Below, one piece after another: positions 1-10,767 of a DNA stretch of 64,000 nt (position 1 is its first letter; each line of letters opens with the position of its first letter). The translations under genes and the position numbers were made by a program. Origin of the DNA: Buddleja alternifolia (lineage: Eukaryota; Streptophyta; Magnoliopsida; Lamiales; Scrophulariaceae); NCBI GenBank assembly GCA_019426215.1, contig CM033396.1, positions 37,004,503 to 37,068,502 on the forward strand, given 5' to 3'. The notes beneath the pieces were generated by a model, which saw nothing but the letters and a program-made list of their open reading frames with translations, did no database searches and was not told where the DNA came from.

Positions 1-729
1 GATAATTTATACCTCCATGAGAATCTCTCGATCGAATGTATTATTTTTTCAACACGCACGTTCGATTCGCTAAACGATGGTTCATGTCTTTAATTGACAT
101 TTTAGTTGTTCATTCCGAGTATGAGAGTTACGAATGAAAAACTCAAATCAAGATACAAATTACCTATCGATACTTAAATCTGAATACAAAATAATTTATA
201 TCTCTAGGAAAGTCTTCAATTCAGAAAAATTACAGGCAATCGAATGCCGATACAAGCCTTGAAAAGGCAAATTTCATCGAGGCTAATACTAAATTACATT
301 ACGGCTATTCCTAAATTATGCTATGATCTACTCCTACATTACGCTAAAACTACTCCTAAGACTAGAGTTAATTCTACGAAAACGAAAATGCAGAAGTCTG
401 ATGATCTTGTGATCTTATCTTCACCTTTTTCTCTGTCCGCGGCTTCCTATATATATGGGTCTTTGAGGAACCCACGTTTCTTTTCTTCGGAAACCGCCTT
501 CAACCGTTTTCAACTGCTCTTTCAAATAATTTCAAATTAGCGCGCCTCTGCAGATGATTGGAAATTAGGTTCATTATGGACCTAATTTTTTTCTTTTCGA
601 ATGTCTACAATTTGGGCCTTGTAATTTTGACAGCCCAAATTATTTTATGGTGTGCTACTCGAGCACTTGCTCGGGCTGGAACTGAGCAACCTACTCGAGC
701 TGAAATGGTTGGAGCGCTCGAGCACTTTT
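1..729. other. unassigned AT-rich flank, no gene seen
   Basis: I find no convincing coding region. A TATA-like run lies near 450-457, and CTCGAGC-type motifs cluster at 657-725. This sequence directly abuts the point where homology to the acyl-CoA ligase pseudogene is lost (about 730). It is therefore probably the mobile or rearranged DNA that removed the 3' end of that gene. The short plus-strand reading frame at 244-540 has no recognisable domain. Confidence 0.4.
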
Positions 730-1123
730 TATAGTGTAAACAAGACTGAACTCCAGTCTTTCGGGACCACAAATGCCACCGGAATCTCCCCAGCTTCTTC
801 ATCTAGAGCTCTACTCAATTGGAAATACAATTGCTAAATGTGATAAAAGTAGGGAATAATTTAAAGAATGAGCAGAAATATGCAGCAATCCAAAATTAAC
901 AAGCAGCTCTAAGATCAAGATAAATTTTAGTACTTCACACTCCCTATTAGGGTGGCAATTTGGGTCCAAAGATATATTTCAAACCCAACCCACCCAGGTT
1001 TTAGTTGGGTTGGGCCTTAAGTTTTTTCTCTTTGGTTCCAACTGGATTGGTTCTCACTTATTTTTTGGTCCAATTGGGTCTTAAGTTGGGCCCAATATGG
1101 GTCCAAATTGGGTCTAACTTAGT

Positions 1124-1934
1124 TTGAAATTTAATACACACCCAACACACAATTTAAACAAACACTTGAACACATTTACACATACACTACACACTTTTTA
1201 CATACACTACACGTATTTTACACACACTACACATATTTACACACACTATACACATTTTCACACATCACATATTTTACACACACTACACATATTTTCACAC
1301 ACAGATGACATATTTTCACACAAATTACACATTTTCACACACCACATATTTTCACATATTTTACACACACTACACACATTTTCACACACTACACATATTT
1401 TTACACACACTACACATATTTTCACATATTTTACACACACTACACATATTTTCACACACTACACATATTTCACATTCACTACACACATTTTCACACACTA
1501 CAAAAAATTTCGGCCGGGTCTAACGGGTAGGACCCTGATTCGCCAGGTACCCGCCGGGTCCGGGGCAGGGCGAGTATTGATCGGGTTCGGGCCGGTCCGG
1601 ATATAAAAAATCCTTAACGGGGCGTGTAATGAGTCCTGTAATACCCGCCCCGTTGCCATCCCTATTCACACACTACACACATAATTTCACCTACACACAT
1701 TTTCACACACTACATACATTTACACACACTACACATATTTTCACACATTTTACACACTTCATACATTTTCACACACTACACATTTTACACACACTACACA
1801 TATTTTCACATACACTATACACATTTTCACACACTACATATATTTTCACACATTTTACACACTATACATATTTTCACATTTTACACACACTACACATATT
1901 TTCACACCTACGTCACGCTACACATATTTTCACA
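1124..1934. repeat. C-strand arm of ACACTACACATATTTTC minisatellite
   Basis: Degenerate tandem units of about 17-21 bp on the pattern CACACACTACACATATTTT run from about 1185 to 1934, interrupted by a GC-rich insertion at about 1501-1666. The plus strand is C/A/T-rich and almost G-free. Because the unit lacks most stop codons, it creates long spurious Thr/His/Phe-rich reading frames. Confidence 0.9.
1501..1666. mobile_element. GC-rich fragment nested in minisatellite
   Basis: A GC-rich block (GGGTCTAACGGGTAGG ... ACCCGCCCCGTTGCCATCCC) interrupts the satellite. Its right end read on the other strand, TAGGGATGGCAACGGGGCGG, looks like the terminus of a second hAT-type MITE family. The left end has no matching inverted terminus, so it is probably truncated. 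The satellite flanks repeat TTCACACACTAC, so a target duplication cannot be judged. Confidence 0.55.
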
Positions 1935-3668
1935 AAATGTGTAGTGTGTGAAAATATGTGTAGTGTGTGTAAATGTGTGTAGTGTGTGAAAATGTGTAGT
2001 GTGCGAAAATATGTGGTGTGTGAAATTATGTGTATAGTGTGTGAAAATACGTGTAGTCTGTGAAAATGTGTGTAGTGTGTGAAAATATGTAGTGTGAAAA
2101 TGTGTGTAGTGTGTGTAAAATGTGTAGTGTGTGAAAATGTATGAAGTGTGTAACATGTGTGAAGATATGTGTAGTGTGTGTAAATGTGTGTAGTGTGTGA
2201 AAATGTGTGTAGGTGAAATTATGTGTGTAGTGTGTTTTAATATGCGTAGTGTGTCAAAATGTGTGTAGTGTGTGAAAATATGTGTAATGTGTGAAAATGT
2301 GTGTAGTATGTGTAAAATATGTAATGTGTGTCAAAATGTGTGTATAATATGTATAGTGTGTGAAAATATGTGAAGTGAGTGTAAGTGTCGTGTGTGAAAA
2401 TGTGTGTAGTGTGTGTAAAATGTGTGATGTGTGTGTAGTGTGTATAAAGTATGTGTAGTGTGTGAAAATATGTGTAGTGTGTATAAAAAAGTGTGTAGTG
2501 TATGTAAAGAGTGTGCATTGTGTGTGAAAGTGTGTGTAAAATATGTAATGTGTCAAAATGTGTGTAAAATATATATAGTGTGTGAAGATGTGTGTAGTGT
2601 GTGTAAAATATGTATAGTGTGTGAAGATGTGTTTAGTTTGTGTAAAATATGTATAGTGTGTGAAAATGTGTGGTGTGTGTAAAATGTGTGATGTGTGTGT
2701 AGTGTGTATAAAGTATGTGTAATGTGTGAAAATATGTATGTAGTGTGTGTAAAAAGTGTGCATTGTGTGTGAAAATATGTGGTGTGTGTAAAAAGTGTGT
2801 AGTGTGTGTAAAAATTGTGCATTGTGTCTGAAAATGTGTGTAGTGTGTGTAAAAAGTGTGCATTGTGTGTGAAAATGTGTGTAGTGTGTGTAAAAAGTGT
2901 GTAGTGTGTGTAAAACATGTGCATTGTGTGTGAAGAAGTGTGTAGTGTGTGTAAAAAATGTGCATTGCGTGTGAAGAAGTGTGTAATATGTGTAAAAAGT
3001 GTGCATTGTGTGTGAAAATGTGTGCAGTGTGTGAAAAGTGTATAGTGTGTTTAAAAAGAGTGTAGTGTGTGTAAAAAGTATGGATTGTGTGTGAAAATAT
3101 GTGTAGTGTCTGTAAAAAGTGTGCATTGTGTGTATAAAGTGTGCATTGTGTGTGAAAAAGTGTGCATTGTTTGTGAAAATGTATGTAGTGTATGTAAAAA
3201 GTGTGCATTGTGTGTGAAAATATGTGTAGTGTGTGTAAAAAGTGTGTAGTGTGTGTAAAAATTATGCATTGTGTGTGAAATGTGTGTAGTATGTGTAAAA
3301 AATGTGTAGTGTGTGTAAAAAATATGCATTGTGTGTGAAAATATGTGTAGTGTGTGTAAAAAGTGTGTAGTGTGTGTAAAAAGTGTGCAGTGTGTGCGAA
3401 AAAGTGTGTAATGTGTGTAAAAAGTGTGCATTGTGTGTGAAAATGTGTGTAAACAATATCCAGTGTGTGTAAAAGTGTGTTGTGTGTGTAAAAATGTTTA
3501 AATTATATGCAGTGTGTGTAAAAGTGTGTTGTGTGTGTGTAAAAGTGTGCTGTGTATATGTAAATGTGTGTAGTGTGTGTAAAAAGTGTATAGTGTGTAA
3601 AATATATGTTGTGTATGTGTAAATATGCCTAGTGTATAAAAAATGTGTAGTGTGTGTAAAAAGAGTGT
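1935..3668. repeat. G-strand arm of minisatellite with two unit types
   Basis: From about 1935 the same repeat continues in inverted orientation (TGTGTAGTGTGTGAAAATA). From about 2510 a second unit, GTGCATTGTGTGTGAAAA, alternates with GTGTAGTGTGTGTAAAAA, giving composite units of roughly 40 bp. The GTGCATT unit type is not seen in the C-strand arm. All long minus-strand reading frames here are repeat artefacts. Confidence 0.9.
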
Positions 3669-4971
3669 TTGACTAAACTTGTTTAAAACATCATCTAATC
3701 CAATTTTGGGTCTATATTTGGGTCCTTATTGGATCCTAACTTGGTCTTTATTGGGTTCTCATTAGGTCTATTTTGGGTCTTTGTTGTGCCCATTATGAGT
3801 TTAGCTTTCATACAATTATTTTTGCATAGGACCCAGTTGGACCCGATCCGAATTGAACCCAACCCAATTGGACCCGACCCAAACCCGACCCGATCCACCC
3901 AATTGCCACCTCTACTCCCTATCAACATAAAAACAACTTCCAAATTTAAGGTTATTTTCTTTTCGCTTGGGAAATTACAACGCTTTCAAAATACTAGATT
4001 TAATATCTATAAAATCAACAGTGGAAAACACTATATTCAATAGATTCAAAATAAAAATGGAAAATCACTATAGTTTTATACCAAAGTTGGCAATAAAATA
4101 GCTGTAAATGATTAGCTAATTACCCGGTCACTGCTGCATCGAGTACCTCTGGATGGGACATCAATACAGCCTCTAAATCAGCAGGAGAAATCTGAAAAGA
4201 ACAAAAAAGTTTGAATCCGAATTATGCTACTTCAAAAATAAATAAAAATGAATGTGACGAGTAAAATTATTTGTGTTGGAATGAATGGTAGACGGATTGT
4301 ATACCTGGAAGCCCTTGTATTTGATGATTTATTTCAGTCGGTCAATCACATATAAGTATCCTTCTTGATCAAAATAAACAATGTCCCCCGTATGCAGCCA
4401 ACCATCTTTATCAATTGCATTCATAGTCGCCTCTATATTGCTCAAGTACCCTATTCCACAAAATCAAATAGGTAAAACTCCAAAAATGAGCTTTTACATT
4501 CCATATATTGACTAAATCGATGAAGATTAAGATATAACATTCTTCACCATTCAAGCCCCTCACTGCAGCCACAATAAGTTTCGAGAATTTATGCTATTGA
4601 AACAAAACAAGAATGTACATAAAATTCATTTTGAATTCAAAACATAAATGCAAATAGAAACAATAGGATTAATTTATTACCTTTCATGTTTCCAGGCGTA
4701 CGCAACCAAAGCTCACCAATGGCTCCGGGAGGTAAGCAAGAACTCGTGACCCAATCTACCACTTTAGCTTCTACATTTGGAGACAAAAGCCCAACAGAAG
4801 AATATTTATGATCCTTAACAGTATTGTAGCCACACGTTCCCACAGCATTTGACTCTGTCACGCCATAACCCTGCCAACAAATTCATTTTCTTACTTCACA
4901 TTTTCAGTTTGCATTTAACCAGAATTATAAGAAGCTAGCTTAAACCACCTTATAGCCCTATTTGCAAAATT

Positions 4972-4986
4972 TGGGGGGGGGGGGGG
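4972..4986. repeat. poly-G run in pseudogene intron 1
   Basis: A homopolymer run of about 12 G bases lies in the first intron of the acyl-CoA ligase pseudogene. It is likely length-variable and prone to sequencing error. Confidence 0.7.
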
Positions 4987-6699
4987 TGGAATTGCTTTTG
5001 ACCTTTTTTTTTTGGCTAAATTTAAGCTGTTTTTTGTTGTTTAATTACACTGATTATGCTTTTACTTCTCCAGAAAAAAACTGAAAATAAGCAAAAACGT
5101 AAAAACATGTTTATACCTACTTCTACCAACTTCTTATAATTCTTCTATGTTTATAAGCAAGTTTTGCAAATAAACCCAAAAAATCAACATTTTTCGGCAC
5201 TTTTTCCAATTTTTCCTAAAATTCAGCATTTTACAAACAGCCAAAGGTATACTGTACATACACACAAGGGAATGACTACCTGAATGAAATCAACATGAGG
5301 AAGCATCTCAATGAATTCGTTTAATTCGTTTATGCATTTCTCTGTCAACGGGGCGGCCCCACGCGAGACCTGCTTCAAGCTCCTAAAACTATCACCACAA
5401 TCTCTCTTGGCTTTCCTTGTCAATGCGGCCAATAAAGGCGGGACACAATGAAGGTGAGTAACATCATATATATCTACCAATAACTCTCACCATTTCATCA
5501 GCATCGAATTTTTTCATCGTGACAATAGTACTTCCCAATGACAACAATCCCATAACAAAGAGAGAAAGCCCGTAAACATGAAACATCGGGACAACAGCCA
5601 AACACACCGTCTCCGTACTAGGATAATCATACAATGAAGCTTCAAATCTCACAAAAAGTTCCATCATGGATAAAGTTCCCATGTGTTAGCATAATTCCTT
5701 TAGCCCCACCAGTAGTTCCTGATGAGTACAAAATCGCCGCGACGTCTTGATGCTTAATTCTTACCATTGGAGCCTTATCAGGATCACTAGAAATAAGCTT
5801 ATAAAAAATTTAATCATTATTGGGCAAAAATTTTAAATTCTTAATCTCTGGCACACCAATTACATTGCACCCTTTCAATCCAATACCCAATTCATCAACT
5901 CTATCAAGAACAGAAAATACTAAACTAGCATTGCTATCATTAGCCTGTTTCTTAATCTCCGACAAACTGCTCAGTGGATTCATGGGGATTACGATTGCAC
6001 CAATACACAAAACGCCCAGGAGAATTGGAGGGAAATAAACAGAATTCGGCAACAAAATCAATATTACATCACCTGGTTTCACACCCAAATGGTGGAGGCC
6101 AGAAGCCATGGATTTGACCAATAAGAAGAGCTCAGAGTAAGATAATGAGAGCCCAGATGAAGAATCAATAAGTGCATGATTTCCATTGTGTTTTTGGGAG
6201 AAAATGAATGAAACGACGTCGAGGAATGGTTCGGAAGGCAGATTTATAGTGGGGTGTTTGCTGTGGTAAATTCCTGTTTCAGGGGAATACCAGGATGGAT
6301 TTGAGTTTCTCGATTCGTGGTTTTGATTTTGATGTTTGTTTCATCGCTTCATGTTGTTCTTCTTCTTCGGGGGTTTTGAAATTTATATGGGTTTTCGAGA
6401 ATGCCGCCATTAATACTACAGTGGCGGCTTTGAGAATTGAATTAAAAAATGGACAGACTGTTGAGATTGAGCGAAGCCATTCGTTTGATTCTTTCACCTT
6501 TTTATAGTAAGTATTGTTATGGAAGATCCCAATGGTATCGTGTAAATTTAGAAGAAGTCTCCGAGGGGAACTTAGCTAGTTTTTCATTTTTCATAGATTT
6601 TTTTCCATAAGAAATGCAATGCTACAGTTAATATTTTTTAAAAAAGTTTCAAATTTCTTTCAAAAATGGAGGTATATTCGAGGTGAGAATGAATTGTAT

Positions 6700-7443
6700 C
6701 TTTAACACGAATTGCCCCGGCAATGGTGGTACCGACTTTGACAAAACCTGTCCCAAGATACAACGAATACTTTCTAAGATTGAACCACTTCAACTCTTAG
6801 AAACAACGAACTGAAAAAACTACTTGAACTCTCGAGAGGAGGAGGAGAATATGATATGAACACAATAGAAGATTTGTGTTGGTGTGATTTTCCAAGCTGC
6901 TGGAGGAGGCTTTTTATAGGCTCAAAAATCAGGCGAATTAAATACGAGAAATTAATTGGCCAGCTGAAACTGTCGCTCAAGTACCTTCAAGTACGTAGTT
7001 GAGGTCAAAACGTTTTTACACACTCCTGAACAGTTTCTGTTTTTCTTCTAGAAGGGGTCCAAGTACGTACTTGAGACGTTCTAGAAGAACAATTCAAAAA
7101 ACGAAACGAAACGTGGCCAATGTTTTGATTTCAAGTTCGTATTTAATTTGTTTGATTTTCTGGGGAGACCCAATTAAACTTTATCCAAAAAAATTAATTT
7201 TGAAGCCCACACTAAATTAAACACACCCCAGGCCCAGGCCCAGGCCCACGGCCCGGTCCGGGCGGTGGCGACGCACGCATGATGAAATGGGCCATGGCTA
7301 GGTCCTCTGCCCTCACAAAAGCCACAAAGGTGAGATAACTCAAAAGACCAACCCTTTACCTTAAGGCAAAGACTTATAAACCCAATCCAATTCTGGTTTA
7401 TATCCAATGTGGGATAATCTCATTCAAATACCCCATTTTAACA
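6700..7443 (-). mobile_element. copia-type LTR (probably solo), minus strand
   Basis: Read on the minus strand it begins TGTTAAAATGGGG at 7443. A stretch TTATCCCACATTGGATATAA, typical of plant LTR U3 ends, follows. Next come a purine/pyrimidine-rich U3, a TATA-like CCTATAAAAAGCC near 6915, and an R/U5 segment GTTGTATCTTGGGACAG then GGTACCACC near 6720-6770. The same architecture (GTTGTATCTTGAGACG ... GTACCACC) occurs in the plus-strand LTR at 56594-57458, so the two belong to one broad family. The proximal end (about 6700) and a target duplication were not resolved. No internal retrotransposon sequence adjoins it. Confidence 0.55.
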
Positions 7444-9398
7444 CTTAATTTCTCATTTGTTTCAAGTCCTGTTTGAGAAATTCGAAATGCTAAATTCATC
7501 TACTCGGGACGTAGATTAAAATTATCCAATAATCTTTAGTATCCCGGATACTTTCGATGTTCGAATTTCATACACAAAAGTGGTGAGAACCACACTTTTT
7601 AAAATCCATTTTATCCAACAATATTATATATATACACACACACACATATACTACTTTACTATAAAAGTGTGGATTTTGTTTGTGTTTTTTTCCAATTGTG
7701 AAAAAATACTGTTGCGCTCACTTAAGTAACCTTACTAATAATATATTACTATTAGTAGATTAATTAATTACATATAGAATACAATCATGTTTTCAGATTA
7801 CAAGAATTCTTGATCGTGCATTTTCATTCTTTATTACATTACATAAATACACAACCTTTCAACTAACAACCTTTTCATGGCCAAAACTAATTTCCTTGGC
7901 TTTTCTATATAAGTTTGGTGGAGGATGAAGGTGGCTTTCACCCTGTTGATTTCTAATTTCTAAATGAGTGTCTTTGCAGATTTTTGGTGGAGGATAAATG
8001 TATATTATGGGACATGAAGTCAACAATTAAAACCCATTTTTCTAATTGAAACCCATTTTTCTCCTCCAAATTTGCTAATCGAAGCGCGTGCATACCTATA
8101 ATCAAACTTCCACCGCCAAGACTATGATTTATGAAAATTGGCAAAGCCGACACACACACTACAACCTGGAAACATCAGTTCATGTTTGGCATATGAGACA
8201 TGAAATCATAGAGAACACATCAGCATATGGGCTTAGAAATTGCATACAAAGTGCTTGTGAATATATATAGTCCTTCCAATTTAAATATCTTTATATTATT
8301 ATGATCGTTGAATGAAGAAGAAGTAAAGAAAGCTTAACTCATATGTTAGTGCATAATATCATGATTTTCTCCAGTATATTAACTTCTTAATTATATAATG
8401 CGTTAGTATGTTTTTAGTGTCATACTTGTAGCCTATGTTTATCGCACTTTTAGTAGATTTTATATTTTTTAATGAATCTCAAATTTGTGATATCAATCTC
8501 AAATATGACTGTTATTTGTTGTTAAATTGAATAATATGATTATTATCTGTTGTTAAATTGTAGAATACGATTATTATCTGTTGTTAAATTGTAGATATAT
8601 AGTATATTAGGTCTTGTTTACTTCTACAATTTTTTTAAAAAAATAATCTATGTTATTTTACTGTCAATTTGGTATAATAAATCTAATATATAGATTTAGT
8701 ATTTAATTAAATAACAAAATTTTCGTTTATGTTGATAAATTATCTAGAGAAAATAATTTTGATACTTTTTTATTAAAATATTAAATATTACATACTTAGA
8801 AATAAATATTCAAATTTCACTTCGCATAAGTAAATTTTAATTAACTCTAATACATCAATTTATGACTTAACTAGATCATGATTATTTGATTGTGGTGAGA
8901 AATTATAAAGAAAAAGCTGTTTTTAAGATTGATTATTGAGTATTGTAAATTATGTACTTACTAGAAAAATTTTGAATTTTACTTAGTATAATTAAACTTT
9001 AATCAAATCTACACATTTTTAATACTTGATTAATATTTAAAAAACAATTTCAAACTCAAGAAATTTCCATCATAGACCACGATGACGTGTGGATCATTTG
9101 TGACGGTCACAACACCCTTATCGATATTGAAGATAGATGAAAAGTTGGCAATATTTGCAAAGATCAGTAGTAGCCGATCGAATAGGCAGCTACAACTATA
9201 GGTTAGTTATTACCTAATAAAATTTGACAGTTAGAATTAGATATCTTTAAGACAATTAAAGCTACTTAAATAAGTAGCTGCGCAGCCATCACACATCTTT
9301 CCCTACTCTTTTTCTTATTTATTTTTTTTCTGTCTAGCATACAAGAAAGATAATATAAAATATAAAAGAAAGCTGCAAAAAACCTTTCCAACTTCTAT
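7444..9398. other. AT-rich intergenic DNA, no gene seen
   Basis: No reading frame with a recognisable domain was found. A short AC-rich microsatellite lies near 7634-7652. A 31-bp unit beginning TGTTGTTAAATTG is repeated about 2.5 times at 8518-8595. The remainder is AT-rich sequence without recognisable repeats. Confidence 0.5.
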
Positions 9399-9940
9399 GG
9401 CCGTGTTTGTTTATATTTTGGAGGGTGTTTTTGGTGAAAATTTTGGTGAAACATTTTATTGGGAGATGTATATTTTGGTGAGAATGTGTTTGGATTAGCT
9501 ATTTTGAAGTAATATTTGAATATTATTTTGGTGAAAATGTGTTTGGTTTTATTTTTAGAGGGAACAAAAATCACTGTAGCAGTCAAATCGTGTAACTTTT
9601 TGTTTGAAAAAGTAATGTTAATGATTGAAAAATATATTACATTATAAGTTTTAAATGATTATAATATATATAATAATAATAATATTATATGTGTATACAC
9701 GGGCTTTTTATTAAAATAATATAAAATTGTAATAAATTTCTGAAACTAATACTATTTGAGAGACTTTATGAAAACAACACAAGACGGCATTTAGCATGAC
9801 ATCTTCCCTGTTCCAAATTTTGCGTTATTAGTCCTTAAGCTTTACTATATTATACATTATGACCCCAATTTAAGAAAAATGATAATTTTAAACCCCAAAA
9901 TGATTAGGTTTTAGAGCAAAAGGTTGGGAAAAATTTAGCT
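9399..9940. repeat. left inverted arm flanking the pararetrovirus
   Basis: This segment reappears, inverted and diverged, at 17315-17955. Matching landmarks include GTGTATACACGGG followed by a T-run and TTAAAATAATA at 9691-9721 (complement at 17530-17554). Others are the TTAGTCC, ATATTA and ACCCC series at 9830-9880, ATTAGGTTTT at 9903, and the outer TTGGTGAAAATTTTGG near 9430. Together with the right arm it looks like a long terminal inverted repeat. No target duplication was found. Confidence 0.65.
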
Positions 9941-9980
9941 TGTAACGAGCGATTCATGATGAGACCGATCCGCAGAAAAA

Positions 9981-9993
9981 TGGTATCAGAGCC
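9981..9993 (+). promoter_or_regulatory. tRNA-Met primer binding site
   Basis: TGGTATCAGAGCC is the standard complement of the 3' end of plant initiator tRNA-Met, used by caulimovirids to prime minus-strand DNA synthesis. It lies 67 bases upstream of the first viral ORF and near the left end of the integrated copy. Confidence 0.9.
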
Positions 9994-10059
9994 TAGGTTT
10001 ATTGATGAAATACTTAAATAATTTTACAAGATTTATTCTAAATCCCTAAGTGAGGAGAA

Positions 10060-10392
10060 ATGAAACAAGAAATGGAACCGAACAATAGTTCGATTTACGA
10101 AGAAAATCAAGAGTATTTCCAGATTCTGGAAAGACAGAAGAAAAAACGGTTTGACCGTTATATCCGAAACGTACTCCGGATATCAGCCGGAATCAAGAAG
10201 GAGTTAGCAAAGGAAGTTCCACTCCAAGCTGAGCTCCAAGAGTCGATCAGATATTATCAACGGAAGTTTGATATGGATGGTCACTTCGAGGGCAATGTTG
10301 CAAGGAAATTTCAACTTGCACAAATCGAAGGCAAATGGACAAAGGACCAAGATTGCCTTACAAGAAGCAAAAGAGGTAACCCTTTCATTTAA
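10060..10392 (+). CDS. pararetroviral ORF1, 110 aa, unknown function
   Basis: A charged, lysine- and glutamate-rich protein with long predicted helices and no motif I recognise. It is the first ORF downstream of the primer site and is separated by three bases from ORF2, as expected for leader-proximal small ORFs of badna-/tungro-type viruses. It reads open throughout. A function cannot be assigned from sequence. Confidence 0.7.
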   Translation: MKQEMEPNNSSIYEENQEYFQILERQKKKRFDRYIRNVLRISAGIKKELAKEVPLQAELQESIRYYQRKFDMDGHFEGNVARKFQLAQIEGKWTKDQDCLTRSKRGNPFI

Positions 10393-10395
10393 TTA

Positions 10396-10767
10396 ATGAA
10401 TTGGAAAGAAATTGAAACGGATACATCTAAGATTTCTAAAGATCTTAGAGAAATCCAAAAGACTGTTCATGATTACGGACATAGGTTAGAACATCTACCT
10501 ATGAAAATCGAAAACTTGAACCATAATCTTGAAAAACTCCTCAAGATTATTCCAGATCTGGATAGATCTGTCTCAGATCTAAAAACAGATGTTTTAGATC
10601 TTAAAGAAAGACTAGGAATCGCAGGTTCTTCTAAACAAAAACAAGAAAGAATCCGTGATTCACTGGGTCAAGTACCTCTTCTGCATCAGAAGGGAAAGAC
10701 TAAGGAAATACCTAAGCCAAAAACACAGGAGGAACTAATGCTTGAGATCCTTAGAAGTATTAAATAA
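10396..10767 (+). CDS. pararetroviral ORF2, coiled-coil virion-associated-like protein
   Basis: A 123-residue protein. Residues about 20-75 show heptad spacing of Leu/Ile (KIENLNHNLEKLLKIIPDL and onward), giving a strong coiled coil. A basic Pro/Lys-rich segment and a short acidic/hydrophobic C terminus (EELMLEILRSIK) follow. Size, position and coiled coil match virion-associated proteins of Caulimoviridae, which oligomerise and bind the capsid. The stop overlaps the next start as TAATG. The reading frame is intact. Confidence 0.7.
   Translation: MNWKEIETDTSKISKDLREIQKTVHDYGHRLEHLPMKIENLNHNLEKLLKIIPDLDRSVSDLKTDVLDLKERLGIAGSSKQKQERIRDSLGQVPLLHQKGKTKEIPKPKTQEELMLEILRSIK

Larger units (their letters stand above)
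948..3914. mobile_element. hAT-type non-autonomous transposon filled with minisatellite
   Basis: The element starts TAGGGTGGCAATTTGGGT and ends with the complement of TAGAGGTGGCAATTGGGT. These are imperfect terminal inverted repeats of the TAG(G/A)GGTGGCAA type common in plant hAT elements. It is flanked by an 8-bp target duplication CTCCCTAT (940-947 and 3915-3922), which is the hAT size. Subterminal tracts are rich in GGGTCC/GGACCC motifs on both sides. No transposase is present. The interior is almost entirely a two-armed minisatellite, described separately. It lies in intron 4 of the acyl-CoA ligase pseudogene. Confidence 0.85.
730..6344 (-). pseudogene. 4-coumarate:CoA ligase-like acyl-CoA ligase pseudogene, five exons, 3' end lost
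   Basis: This is a degenerate member of the plant 4CL/4CL-like (OPCL1-type) adenylate-forming family, whose intact members activate carboxylic acids to CoA thioesters. Exons read downward: exon 1 6344-5280, exon 2 4870-4681, exon 3 4450-4305, exon 4 4191-4124 and exon 5 810 to about 730, all with plausible GT-AG borders. Recognisable pieces are WYSPETGIY near the N terminus, AMP-binding box I SSGTTGGAKG (one in-frame stop upstream of it), the LPMFHVYGL-like stretch [40 protein letters not shown] and DEEAGEIPVAFVV. Lesions: the upstream ATG (6344) is one base out of frame with the conserved N terminus; there is an in-frame TAA after LPNND (about 5810); single-base frameshifts lie near 5670 and 5470; and a Glu codon is replaced by TAA at 4331-4329. 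The C-terminal lysine region and any peroxisomal signal are missing below 730. Intron 4 carries a 3 kb hAT-type insertion. The family call is secure; the exact subfamily is an inference. Confidence 0.88.

Noticed and set aside
1124..3456. Long Thr/His/Tyr/Phe-rich reading frames on both strands (up to 290 codons)
   Set aside because: They arise because the minisatellite unit lacks stop codons in several frames at once. There is no start context, no domain and no conservation beyond the repeat.
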